DNA of 64,000 nucleotides from Woeseiaceae bacterium (GTDB lineage: Bacteria > Pseudomonadota > Gammaproteobacteria > Steroidobacterales > Woeseiaceae). The notes under the pieces are model-generated. The model did no database searches, had not been told where the DNA came from, and saw only the letters and a program-made list of their open reading frames with translations. This document shows positions 1-8,606 of this stretch, one piece after another. How positions within the stretch are numbered: position 1 is the stretch's first letter; each line of letters starts with the position of its first letter. The stretch lies in NCBI GenBank assembly GCA_030065985.1, contig JASJCM010000005.1, positions 1 to 64,000 of the forward strand, given 5' to 3'. The position numbers were made by a program, and so were the translations under genes.

Positions 1-447
1 TTTGGCAAGATCACGCTGTTCTTCGCGGCGGGCGCGATCTACACGGCCGCCAAGAAGACCGAGCTGCACCAACTGCGCGGTATTGCGCGACGCATGCCGT
101 GGACTATGGCCGCCTTTACGATCGGCGCGCTGAGCATGATCGGCGTACCGCCGACGGCCGGCTTCGTGTCGAAGTGGTACATCCTCGCCGGCGCCTTTGA
201 AGCAGATAACTACGTCGCGATCGCGGCAATTATTGCCAGTACCGCATTGAACGCGGCCTACTTCCTGCCCATTGTCTTTATAGCCTGGTTCCTCAAGGAA
301 GATACGCCGCCTGTGAAGGACCACGGCGAGGCACCGTTCGCCGCGGTGCTTGCATTGACGATTACGGCGCTGTTGACGCTCGCGTTCTTCTTCCTGAACG
401 GCCCGGTGCTCACTCTTGAACGACAGCTTGTACAGGCAGTGTTATGA
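1..447 (+). CDS. Mrp/complex I-type antiporter membrane subunit, C-terminal part
   Basis: The reading frame is open from base 1, so only about the last 148 residues are present. It carries the family signature GVPPTAGFVSKWY, with hydrophobic helices on both sides. This signature is typical of the proton-translocating subunits shared by Mrp cation/H+ antiporters (MrpA/MrpD) and complex I (ND2/4/5). Such a subunit would sit in the inner membrane and move H+ in exchange for Na+ or K+, or couple to a partner complex. The stop codon overlaps the next gene's ATG (ATGA), so it is cotranscribed with the two genes that follow. Which paralogue it is cannot be told without the N-terminus. Confidence 0.85.
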   Translation, partial: FGKITLFFAAGAIYTAAKKTELHQLRGIARRMPWTMAAFTIGALSMIGVPPTAGFVSKWYILAGAFEADNYVAIAAIIASTALNAAYFLPIVFIAWFLKEDTPPVKDHGEAPFAAVLALTITALLTLAFFFLNGPVLTLERQLVQAVL

Positions 448-713
448 ACGACAACAAAGAACAGGATCACTGGCTGGCACGCCCCTCCACGATTCGCAAG
501 CTGTGGTGGGTGTTTTCCGCCGTGCTTGCACTGACGGTCGTCGCGCAGGTGTTCATTTACGTCAAAGGCTACTTTGGCGCGGATGGGTGGTTCGGCTTTG
601 GTGCGGTATTTGGCTTCCTGTCGTGCCTCGCAATGGTGCTGTTCGCGAAAGGACTGGGCTTCTTCCTGAAGCGCGATGAAGACTACTACGCCGCTGGAGA
701 CGACGATGTTTGA
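444..713 (+). CDS. Small two-helix membrane protein of the antiporter operon
   Basis: An 89-residue protein with two predicted membrane spans (about residues 20-42 and 47-70), a charged N-terminus and an acidic tail ending DDDV. It overlaps the gene before it by 4 nt and the gene after it by 8 nt, so it is translated in step with the two antiporter subunits. I do not recognise a named family. Its size and place resemble the small Mrp subunits (MrpC, F, G), but no signature of those is visible. It is best read as an accessory subunit of the same complex. Confidence 0.75.
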   Translation: MNDNKEQDHWLARPSTIRKLWWVFSAVLALTVVAQVFIYVKGYFGADGWFGFGAVFGFLSCLAMVLFAKGLGFFLKRDEDYYAAGDDDV

Positions 714-2400
714 CGTCTTCCCACCAGCGCTCATCATGCTCGGCGGCGCGCTCCTGATCGGACTGACGCGCGGCCACTTGCGCAACCTGTTTGTACTCGG
801 CACGCCGCTCGTCACGCTGTGGGCGGTCTGGCAGATTCCCGACGGCGTCGCGGCAACCGTTTCGTTCCTCGACTACATGATCGAACCCATCGAGGGCAGC
901 CCCGTACGCAGGTTGTTCGCCACGATCTTCGCAGTGATGGCCTTCGGCGGCGGACTGTACGCTTTCCGGCAGGCGAAGTGGTACGAACTCGCGGCTGCGT
1001 ACATCTATGCGGCTGGCGCCATCGGTGTCAGCTTTGCCGGCGACCTGATTACGCTGTTCCTCTACTGGGAACTGATGGCGCTGTTCTCTACGGTCGTCGT
1101 CTGGTGCGGCAGCACACCAGGCTCGCGCGCGGCCGGTATTCGATACGCGATCATGCACCTGCTCGGCGGCGTCATTCTGAAAGTTGGTATCGAAGGCGTC
1201 GTCGTCCACACCGGATCGATCGACGTGCAGCCCATGCTCGCGACGAACTTCGATACGTGGATGATCCTGATCGGGATACTGATCAATGCGGCGGCACCGC
1301 CCGTATCTGCATGGCTGTCGGACGCATACCCCGAATCGAGCCCGACCGGTTCGGTGTTCCTGTCGGCGTTCACGACAAAGACGGCCGTGCTGGCACTGAT
1401 ACTGCTGTTCCCGGGAGAGCCGGTGCTCGTCGGTATCGGTCTCTTCATGGTGATGTACGGCATCATCTACGCGCTGCTTGAGAACGACGTGCGCCGAATT
1501 CTTGCCTATTCGATCGTCAACCAGGTTGGCTTCATGGTCTGCGCCGTGGGCATCGGCACGCAAATGGCCATTAATGGCGCAGCGGCGCATGCGTTCGCCC
1601 ATATTCTCTATAAAGCGCTGCTGTTCATGAGCGCCGGCGCCGTTATCTACCGCACCGGTTTCTCGAAATGCACGGATCTCGGCGGCCTGTTCCGCACGAT
1701 GCCCCTGACCGCCGTTTGCGGCATCATCGGTGCGCTCGCCATCTCCGGATTCCCGCTCACCTCGGGCTTTACCACGAAGACGATGATCTCGCAGGCTGCG
1801 GCGGATGAGAGCCTGATGTTCGTTTACTTCATGCTCGCCGCCGCCTCGGCCGGCGTGTTCCTGCATGCCGGCATCAAGTTCCCGTGGTTCGTGTTCTTCC
1901 AGAAAGACTCAGGGCTGCGGCCGAAGGATGCCCCCTGGAATATGTCCGCGGCCATGGTGCTGTTGAGCGTTCTGTGTATCGTGCTTGGCGTGTTCCCGAA
2001 CCTGATCTACGACTACCTGCCATACCCGGTCGACTACGTGCCGTACACCGCAGGCAAGGTCCTGTTCTATCTGCAGCTATTGCTGTTCTCGGGACTGGCG
2101 TTCTTCCTGTTGCTGCCGCTGATGAAACGAACGCTTACGATCAGTCTTGATACCGACTGGTTGTGGCGAGTCCTGGCCTTCCGGATTGCGACCAAGGGCT
2201 ACGTTTTCTTTGCGTCACTCGGAATTTCGCTGCAAACGCGAATCGGGGGCGGACTCAACGCCCTGCGTAATCGGGCCGAGATGCACTTTGGCTCGCGGAT
2301 GCCCAAAGCGGGCGTGTTTGCACGATCGTGGCCTATTGGCACGACCGCGCTATGGATCGCGGTTCTGCTAACGGGCTACGTACTCGTTTACGTGTTGTAA
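706..2400 (+). CDS. Proton-translocating antiporter subunit (MrpD/ND5-like)
   Basis: A 564-residue polytopic membrane protein. Recognisable family elements are YWELM (the conserved membrane glutamate) near residue 119, FTTKTAVLALIL with a membrane lysine, the RRILAYSIVNQVGFM helix, HAFAHILYKALLF with the paired His and Lys of the proton channel, and GFPLTSGFTTKTM. These place it in the Mrp antiporter/complex I ND5-ND2 superfamily. I chose the ATG at 706, which overlaps the previous stop by 8 nt; an in-frame ATG at 676 would add ten unlikely residues. Two large antiporter-type subunits separated by a small membrane protein suggest a multi-subunit Na+/H+ antiporter or a related energy-coupled carrier. 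The substrate is not deducible here. Confidence 0.85.
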   Translation: MFDVFPPALIMLGGALLIGLTRGHLRNLFVLGTPLVTLWAVWQIPDGVAATVSFLDYMIEPIEGSPVRRLFATIFAVMAFGGGLYAFRQAKWYELAAAYIYAAGAIGVSFAGDLITLFLYWELMALFSTVVVWCGSTPGSRAAGIRYAIMHLLGGVILKVGIEGVVVHTGSIDVQPMLATNFDTWMILIGILINAAAPPVSAWLSDAYPESSPTGSVFLSAFTTKTAVLALILLFPGEPVLVGIGLFMVMYGIIYALLENDVRRILAYSIVNQVGFMVCAVGIGTQMAINGAAAHAFAHILYKALLFMSAGAVIYRTGFSKCTDLGGLFRTMPLTAVCGIIGALAISGFPLTSGFTTKTMISQAAADESLMFVYFMLAAASAGVFLHAGIKFPWFVFFQKDSGLRPKDAPWNMSAAMVLLSVLCIVLGVFPNLIYDYLPYPVDYVPYTAGKVLFYLQLLLFSGLAFFLLLPLMKRTLTISLDTDWLWRVLAFRIATKGYVFFASLGISLQTRIGGGLNALRNRAEMHFGSRMPKAGVFARSWPIGTTALWIAVLLTGYVLVYVL

Positions 2401-2407
2401 GCGCAGG

Positions 2408-3865
2408 CTAGTCGAAGAGCAACGCGCCATCGTCGAGCGGGTCGCGCAGGAAACGGCGCCGGTCGCCGAGGTAATTCTGCGGATTCAACCATGGCTCGCG
2501 GTCGCCCTGCTTCGGCAGGTCGGCCATGACGCGTTGCAGGTAGCCCGACGAGAATCCCTCTACCCAGGGCCGCGCTTTCATGCCCTTGTCTTCCGGCCTC
2601 AGGTGCGGCGTGCAGACGCGAACGTCACGATCGTGCATCGAGCCTAAGAGGCGGCAGGCAAATTGCGCGACGAGATCGGCCCGCAACGTCCACGACGCGT
2701 TGATGTAACCGAACGTCGAAACCATGTTCGGCACGCCCTCCATCATGACGCCTTTATAAGTAAAGCGCTGCGAGAAATCGACGGCCTTTCCATCAACCGC
2801 GAAATCGACCCCACCGAGCGCGATGACTTCGAGACCCGTTGCCGTCACGATGAGATCGGCTTCGAGGTGCTTCCCGGATTCAAGTTGGATGCCGGTCTCT
2901 GTGAACGAGGTGATGTGATCCGTCACAACCGATGCGCGACCCGACTGGATGGTCTCGAACAGGTCGTCGTTCGGAACGAGACAGAGCCTTTCCTCCCAAG
3001 GGTCATAGTGCGGGTTGAAGTGCGTATCGACGTCGTAATCCGGTCCCAGGACCTTGCGCGCATGACCAACGAGGAAGCGTCGCGCCAGCTTGGGTCGCTT
3101 CCGCGCAAAGCGGAAGATGAATGACTGCATGCGGATGTTCTTCCAGCGCGTGATCCGATACGCGAGCATCTCGGGCAGGATCTTGCGCAGAAAATTCGCG
3201 ACGGCGTCCTCATCGGGCCACGAGAACATGTAAGTCGGTGAGCGTTGTAGCATCACGACGTCGGCGGCGCTTTTTGCGAGTTCGGGCAGCAAGGTGACTG
3301 CGGTCGCGCCGGAGCCGATGACGACGATGCGCTTGCCGTCGTAGTTCAGATCCTCGGGCCAGTCCTGCGGGTGCACAATCGTGCCAGTGAAGCGCTCGCG
3401 GCCCGCAAAAACCGGCGTGTGGCCGTGTTCGTAGCTGTAGTATCCGGCGTTCATAAGCAGGAAGCCGCAGCGAATCTGCTTCTGCTCACCGTCCCCGGTC
3501 TCGACTGTCAAAGTCCAGGTGCGGTCTTCTGTTGACCATTCGGCCTTGCAGAGCTGGTGCCGATAGCGGATCAGGCGCTCGATATCGTGCTCCGCAGCCG
3601 TCTCCTTGAGGTACCGAAGGATCGACGGACCATCGGCGATAGCCTTGGCTTCGGTCCAGGGTTTGAATCGGTACCCGAGCGTGTGCATGTCGCTGTCCGA
3701 GCGGATGCCGGGATAGCGAAACAGGTCCCAGGTCCCGCCGAGATTGTCGCGCCCCTCGAGGATGATGAAATCGGTCTGGGGCAGCGCCTCTTTCAGGTGG
3801 CACGCAGTACCGATGCCGGACAGGCCCGCGCCGATAATGACGACGTCATGGAATTCGGTGTTCAC
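2408..3865 (-). CDS. Flavin-containing monooxygenase, Baeyer-Villiger type
   Basis: A 485-residue flavoprotein. It opens with an FAD Rossmann motif (VVIIGAGLSGIG, residues 8-19), then GGTWDLFRYPGIRSDSDMH, and the Baeyer-Villiger fingerprint FTGTIVHPQDWP (FxGxxxHxxxWP). An NADPH Rossmann motif follows (VVIGSGATA). Enzymes of this family use NADPH and O2 to insert oxygen next to ketones or to oxidise heteroatoms; the substrate is unknown. The start is GTG, 5 nt after the stop of the von Willebrand protein gene, with a poor ribosome site, so translation is probably coupled. It converges on the antiporter gene with only 7 nt between the stops. Confidence 0.88.
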   Translation of the reverse strand: MNTEFHDVVIIGAGLSGIGTACHLKEALPQTDFIILEGRDNLGGTWDLFRYPGIRSDSDMHTLGYRFKPWTEAKAIADGPSILRYLKETAAEHDIERLIRYRHQLCKAEWSTEDRTWTLTVETGDGEQKQIRCGFLLMNAGYYSYEHGHTPVFAGRERFTGTIVHPQDWPEDLNYDGKRIVVIGSGATAVTLLPELAKSAADVVMLQRSPTYMFSWPDEDAVANFLRKILPEMLAYRITRWKNIRMQSFIFRFARKRPKLARRFLVGHARKVLGPDYDVDTHFNPHYDPWEERLCLVPNDDLFETIQSGRASVVTDHITSFTETGIQLESGKHLEADLIVTATGLEVIALGGVDFAVDGKAVDFSQRFTYKGVMMEGVPNMVSTFGYINASWTLRADLVAQFACRLLGSMHDRDVRVCTPHLRPEDKGMKARPWVEGFSSGYLQRVMADLPKQGDREPWLNPQNYLGDRRRFLRDPLDDGALLFD

Positions 3866-3870
3866 GGCGT

Positions 3871-5292
3871 TTACTGACTCGCGAGATCGACGACCAGGTC
3901 CGTCGTTGCGGTCGCTGTCACCTGGGTCTCGAGCTGTTTGCGCTCTCCGCGCACCTCGTTCACCCTAACGAGATACTGCCCTGGCGATAGCTCGAAACTG
4001 ACCGGGTTCTTCGAACCATTGGCATAAGCACGACGCCCCACCACGCTGCGGCCAGCGTCGTCATAGACCTGCACAACGGCATCAATCAGCGCATCGCCTC
4101 GTCGGACGGTGACGCTCAGTGTTCCGCTGGCATATTCGTGCTGTATTTCCGTACGCTCGCTGCCCGAAACCACGATGTCCTCAAACCGGTACAGAGTCTC
4201 GCCTTTGAGTTCGACGGACTTAACTTCAATGTCATAGGTGCCGGCCGGTACCGTCAGCACGCGCGGGTTACTGGTTGCCGCGACGTACGTTCGACCCGCG
4301 GCGATCTGTGTGGACGAGTCATTCGCCAGCACCCTCACTGTCGCATCGCTGAGGTCGCCATTGCGGGTCACGAGGACCGCTATTTCGCCGGAACTGAAAT
4401 CGAACGACCGTTCCACTGCGTTGCCGTCCGTGATCTCAACTTCGAACGCAATTGCGGATGCGCCGCTGATTCCAGCCGCCTTGATCGTCGCGCGATAACG
4501 GCCGTCCTTCAGCGGAATGATGCGTGGATTGGTATCCGCTGACACGTACGTGCGACCTCCTGCGATCCACTCGCCCGTAATCGCATCGTGAACCTGGACG
4601 GATGCATCCTGCAGCGTCCCGTTTGATGTCGCTGTAACAACCAGTCGGCCCGGAGGCGTCTCGGGCTTCTCGTATGCACTGGCGAGTGCTACAGAGAGCT
4701 GCTCGGCATCTTCCACACCGAGGTACAAACCGCCACCTGCTTGTGCCGCACATTCGAGTTGCGTCGTGTCCTCTCCGGCAACGTCGAACCCTACAACATG
4801 CAGAACGAATGGCAGACCACTGTCTCTCGCTTTTCGCACGGCGCTGCAAGGGTCTTTTGCGCAGGTCTCGAGGCCGTCACTGATCAGAATCACCGACGTC
4901 TGTTGCTGATCCCCGATCAAACCGAAAGCGGTGTCGAGCGACGTTGTAATTGGTGTTCTGCCTTTGGGCATCACGCCGTTGATGATCCCCTTTAGCTCGG
5001 CCTTGTCGAGCGGACCTACTTGCTGCAGCGTCTCGATGTCGCTGCAGTCGCTTTCTCGCCGATGGCCGTAAGCCACGAGACCTGCCCGGCTGTCAGCCGG
5101 GAGCTCATCAATCAATTCGCCGACCGCGCGCCGGGCGATGACGATCTTGTTCTCGCCATCGATCTGGCCCCACATCGAATTCGATGCGTCCAGAATCAGT
5201 ATTAGATCATTCGCACGATCCTCAGCGTTTGCCGAACTGATCAAGATGATCGACAAACACGCAGCAAAGAGAATGTGGCTCAGACGCCGCAT
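3871..5292 (-). CDS. Exported von Willebrand A protein with three tandem beta repeats
   Basis: A 473-residue protein. Residues 1-23 are a signal peptide ending ANA. A vWA domain follows with the metal-binding DxSxS motif (D35-A-S37-N-S39), spanning roughly residues 28-205. After that come three homologous modules of about 85 residues, each with a pattern like G-x-L-x-V-T-x-x-x-x-G, then a (G)RTYV or RRAYA segment, NPR or NPV, and a D/PGxY turn. They look like carboxypeptidase-regulatory or Ig-like beta sandwiches. A cell-surface or periplasmic binding role is likely. Two cysteine pairs lie in the vWA part. The gene is upstream of and coupled to the monooxygenase gene, but a functional link is not obvious. 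Confidence 0.85.
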   Translation of the reverse strand: MRRLSHILFAACLSIILISSANAEDRANDLILILDASNSMWGQIDGENKIVIARRAVGELIDELPADSRAGLVAYGHRRESDCSDIETLQQVGPLDKAELKGIINGVMPKGRTPITTSLDTAFGLIGDQQQTSVILISDGLETCAKDPCSAVRKARDSGLPFVLHVVGFDVAGEDTTQLECAAQAGGGLYLGVEDAEQLSVALASAYEKPETPPGRLVVTATSNGTLQDASVQVHDAITGEWIAGGRTYVSADTNPRIIPLKDGRYRATIKAAGISGASAIAFEVEITDGNAVERSFDFSSGEIAVLVTRNGDLSDATVRVLANDSSTQIAAGRTYVAATSNPRVLTVPAGTYDIEVKSVELKGETLYRFEDIVVSGSERTEIQHEYASGTLSVTVRRGDALIDAVVQVYDDAGRSVVGRRAYANGSKNPVSFELSPGQYLVRVNEVRGERKQLETQVTATATTDLVVDLASQ

Positions 5293-5336
5293 GGCAACTC
5301 CCGCAAGGACATTACGGGAGTATACCGTTCCTCTAA

Positions 5337-5984
5337 TCAGTCATCCGAGTTACTGCCGCCAAAGCGGAAATCGACGCCGACTCCGTAAACGGCGAGATCA
5401 CCCTCGCCTGTCTGGCCGTCTTTGCCAACGTCCGGATAGTGGTCGAAGAACATCGAGACACCCCAATTCTCGTTAATTGCGAAGCGGCCGAAAATACCAC
5501 CGTACGCGATGGTCTCGGATGCATCAGCCGAATACGGCACGCCGTCATAGAGCTCGGACTCGCTGACATCGACATAGGCTGCACCGATGCGCCCGCCTGC
5601 CGAGAAGTTTTCGGTGAACGGATAGCTATAGCCAACGCTGGCTTCGTAGGATTCCGTCTCAATCGTGCCCTGGTCGGGAACGCCCTGCCAAAGCCCATCA
5701 AACGTCGTATCGCCATACTTCGTATAGCCGACATCGAAGATGATGTATTCCTTCTTGCCGGGGTCTATTTCCGCCATGATCCGCCAGCCGAAATCATCGT
5801 GCTTTTCGGTGCCGCTGAACAGTTCGAGGTTCTTGTAGTGACTGGTGTTGCGGAAGATGTCGAACCGCGCTTTCGCGGCGACGTCAGTCGGCTTCTCGAG
5901 TGTTGCGCAGCCCGGAAGAAGTACGAGCATTGCCCCTGAAACCAGCGCGGCCACGAGAGCATGCCATTTCTGCGTTACGTTCAT
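5337..5984 (-). CDS. Outer-membrane beta-barrel lipoprotein
   Basis: A 215-residue protein with a lipoprotein signal (lipobox LPGC, Cys26), then alternating hydrophobic/polar strands with many Tyr and Phe, and a final strand ending FRFGG. The segment with SVGYSYPF and GGRIGAAYVDV resembles small OmpA- or OmpW-type barrels. It is probably a surface lipoprotein or small porin-like barrel of unknown function. The gene lies 44 nt upstream of the von Willebrand gene on the same strand and may share its transcript. Confidence 0.7.
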   Translation of the reverse strand: MNVTQKWHALVAALVSGAMLVLLPGCATLEKPTDVAAKARFDIFRNTSHYKNLELFSGTEKHDDFGWRIMAEIDPGKKEYIIFDVGYTKYGDTTFDGLWQGVPDQGTIETESYEASVGYSYPFTENFSAGGRIGAAYVDVSESELYDGVPYSADASETIAYGGIFGRFAINENWGVSMFFDHYPDVGKDGQTGEGDLAVYGVGVDFRFGGSNSDD

Positions 5985-6146
5985 CGTTCTCTCCCTACCC
6001 TGGAAACCAGGCAGGTCGACCTCGTGAACGAATCGCGGCGGGCAGCCCGCCTGTCAATATGAATCCAGCGCAATACTGCGCCCGGCGCCGAAACCTGTAA
6101 ATTCTGAGTAGTACCTATCGACGCATTTCGGTGTAACAATCGAGCC

Positions 6147-7892
6147 ATGAAGACACCACTTCGAATAGCACGCGCCGTGCTGGCCATAGTGCTGGTCGCT
6201 GTCCTTGGGCTTGTGCTCTACGTTCTGTTCGGCGACCTGTCGGTTCACAAGGACAGGGTTCTCGCCGCCGCCTCCGATGCATCGGGCTTTTATATCGCGT
6301 CGGACGGTCCGTTTGACCTCGACGTCGGCCACGACACGACGCTATCTATCGAGAATGTAATCGTCGGCAACCCGGCCTACCCCGACGAGCACCCACTTGC
6401 ATCGATCGGTTCGCTACGTATCGTCGTGGACACACGATCGTTGATTGGCGGTCCAATCAAGATTGTGTCGCTCGCGCTCAGCGACTCCTACATCAATCTC
6501 AAGCAGGCCAGTGACGGTACTGCAAACTGGATACCGGCACCGAGCCAATCCGCAGATTCCGCCAACGATGACGGCGCGCCGCTGCCCGTCTTGAAACATC
6601 TTGAGCTCGACAACGTAAACGTCAACTACGAAGAGGGCGGAGAGACCCGGTATGTGGTGAGCGAGTTGATCCTGCATGCGGACCGTGACTCGTGGGACGA
6701 TTACGCAGTCGGTATTGCCGCCCAGTTCGGCGCGCCGGATCTCGACAGTACGCTCGTTGCACAAGGGTCGGTCAAATACGGTTCGGCGACCCATTTATCC
6801 GACATGTTGTCACTATCCTTCGACGACGCGGTCTTCGAGCAGAAGAGCGCAGGCGATCTCAAAGCAAGGTGGTCCGGCCTCGTGACAGCAGAGCTTGGCG
6901 GCGACAGACCGAAAATCACGACCGCCATCGACATAGCGCAGCTGTACTTCGATTCCGGCGAACCACCCGCGATTGACGCTGAGAGCGAGGAAACGGTCGA
7001 ACTGCTGTTCCCATCGACACCGCTCAGCTACTCATGGCTTGCGGACTTCAACCTGCTGGCGGGTGTCCGGGTAGGTCAAGCTGCTATCAACGGCGACACA
7101 GTCAGGGACTTCAATATTACGGCGCAAGTCGAATCCGGGGCGCTGCGCATTGATCGGGTAGATCTCACGATCGGCGATGGGACGATATCCGGCAGGCTTC
7201 ACCTGACGCCCGGCGATGCGGGCTATACCCTCGATGTCTCGACCGAAGTGACTGACCTCAGACTCTCGCAACTGGCGACCGAAGGTCAGGCCCCCGGCAC
7301 GGTACCGCCGATGAGCCTCGATCTGCAGCTGACGGGCACGGGAGCTTCGCTGCACGACATCATGACATCGTCGAGTGGCAGCGTGACCGGGCGCCAGGGA
7401 ACGGGGCAGCTCGACCTGCAGGGTGCCGGTGCGCTGTTTGCCGATATGCTGTCATCGGTTGTGAGAACGCTTAACCCGTTGGCCGACGAGCGGACTTACG
7501 CCGATATCGAATGCGGCATCCTGGACATCGACATTGCAGACGGTGTCGCCAACATCGAGGAGCTTGCGCTGCAGTCTGACCGCCTCACGATCGTCGGCAG
7601 CGGCAAGATCGATTTCTCCGACGAGTCGATCGACCTTAACGTCAATACGAAATCGCGGGAGGGCCTTGGGTTAAGCGTAGGCGGCGTCGCCAATTCGTTC
7701 GTCAAGGTCGGTGGCACGTTGCGCGAACCGGCACTTGGCGTCGACGCTGCGGGTACGGTCAGAACGACCGGGGCCGCAGTTGCGACCGGGGGCTTGTCAG
7801 TCATCGCCAAAGGGCTGTGGGACAGGGTTTCGTCTGAAGTCGATCTGTGTGCACTGCCCGACGAGGCAGCAGAGCCCGAGTCTAGCGACTGA
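6147..7892 (+). CDS. AsmA-family protein
   Basis: A 581-residue protein with one N-terminal membrane anchor (about residues 7-29) and a long periplasmic region of repeating beta segments. The N-terminal part (FYIASDGPFDLDVGHDTTL through VDTRSLIGGPI) and the C-terminal part (DIECGILDIDIADGVANIE, then IVGSGKIDFSDESIDLNV) fit the AsmA/AsmA_2 pattern. AsmA-like proteins act in envelope lipid transport and outer-membrane assembly. The gene stands alone behind a 160-nt spacer, and its 3-prime end overlaps the convergent hydrolase gene by 11 nt. A final FVKVGGTLREPALGVD segment is typical of the family end. Confidence 0.85.
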   Translation: MKTPLRIARAVLAIVLVAVLGLVLYVLFGDLSVHKDRVLAAASDASGFYIASDGPFDLDVGHDTTLSIENVIVGNPAYPDEHPLASIGSLRIVVDTRSLIGGPIKIVSLALSDSYINLKQASDGTANWIPAPSQSADSANDDGAPLPVLKHLELDNVNVNYEEGGETRYVVSELILHADRDSWDDYAVGIAAQFGAPDLDSTLVAQGSVKYGSATHLSDMLSLSFDDAVFEQKSAGDLKARWSGLVTAELGGDRPKITTAIDIAQLYFDSGEPPAIDAESEETVELLFPSTPLSYSWLADFNLLAGVRVGQAAINGDTVRDFNITAQVESGALRIDRVDLTIGDGTISGRLHLTPGDAGYTLDVSTEVTDLRLSQLATEGQAPGTVPPMSLDLQLTGTGASLHDIMTSSSGSVTGRQGTGQLDLQGAGALFADMLSSVVRTLNPLADERTYADIECGILDIDIADGVANIEELALQSDRLTIVGSGKIDFSDESIDLNVNTKSREGLGLSVGGVANSFVKVGGTLREPALGVDAAGTVRTTGAAVATGGLSVIAKGLWDRVSSEVDLCALPDEAAEPESSD

Positions 7893-8598
7893 TCACATGC
7901 CACGCTGCCGACTGCAGGGCCTGCGCGATCTTGGGATCCAGTCCTGCCGTGTAGTCGAGTGCCTCGGGCGAGCGTCTCTCGAAGCGGGCGAAAAACACGC
8001 ACGCGGCAAGATAGCTGCCTGCCAGCGTAGGGTGCTTCGTATCGGCCGTGCGCAACGTGATTTCCGGATGGTTTTCAGTCACGTAGGCAAACGCGAGGCC
8101 GACCGGGACGACAGCGGCATTGGCCAACTCTCCCGTATCGCGATACTGCGCGGCCAACGTCTCCGTCATATCGGGGCGTCCCTCGTAGGCCCAGGTCATG
8201 AACAGAAACGGCTCTGCTCCGACGTCGCGAACCATCTTGGCGAGAGAAACGGCGCTGCTGCGAAATGATCCGACCGTTGCCGGATCGAGCGGACCCATGC
8301 TGTGTCCTTGCAGAACAACGATATCCCACGGCTCGCCGGCTAGCACGGCAGCAGCTGTCCGCGTGTGCTCGGCAAGCGTCCCGGCGGATAGTGTGAACAG
8401 GCGCGCCTCCGCTGTGATGCCTGCCGCCTCGGCGAGATTGCGGTAGTGCGTATGCAGGCCGTTATTGTAGAAACTGAAGCTGTTACCGATGAACAGGATG
8501 CGCTGCGGGTCTGCGGCGCTGGTAAAAGCTGCAGGCAACAGGGCCAGACAGAAAACGGCGAGGCAAGCGCGCAGCCTGCCCCGCCGTGTGATGCGCAA
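7882..8598 (-). CDS. Secreted SGNH/GDSL-type hydrolase
   Basis: A 238-residue protein with a signal peptide (cleavage near residue 28) followed by the block I motif LFIGNSFSFYNNG, where Ser40 is the likely nucleophile. The block V segment is DTKHPTLAGSYL, supplying the Asp and His of the triad. VVLQGHSMGP lies between them. These are features of SGNH esterases/acetylhydrolases that act on sugars or lipids. The start is TTG, 8 nt past the stop of the TonB receptor gene, so it depends on translational coupling. Position behind a receptor suggests it processes what the receptor imports, but the substrate is unknown. Confidence 0.75.
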   Translation of the reverse strand: MRITRRGRLRACLAVFCLALLPAAFTSAADPQRILFIGNSFSFYNNGLHTHYRNLAEAAGITAEARLFTLSAGTLAEHTRTAAAVLAGEPWDIVVLQGHSMGPLDPATVGSFRSSAVSLAKMVRDVGAEPFLFMTWAYEGRPDMTETLAAQYRDTGELANAAVVPVGLAFAYVTENHPEITLRTADTKHPTLAGSYLAACVFFARFERRSPEALDYTAGLDPKIAQALQSAAWHVISR

Positions 8599-8606
8599 CC
8601 TGTTAT

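Noticed and set aside
562-1866. Long minus-strand open frame (434 codons) opposite the antiporter gene
   Set aside because: Its product is Arg/His/Asp-rich with no motif or membrane pattern, and the plus strand has a clear conserved membrane protein.
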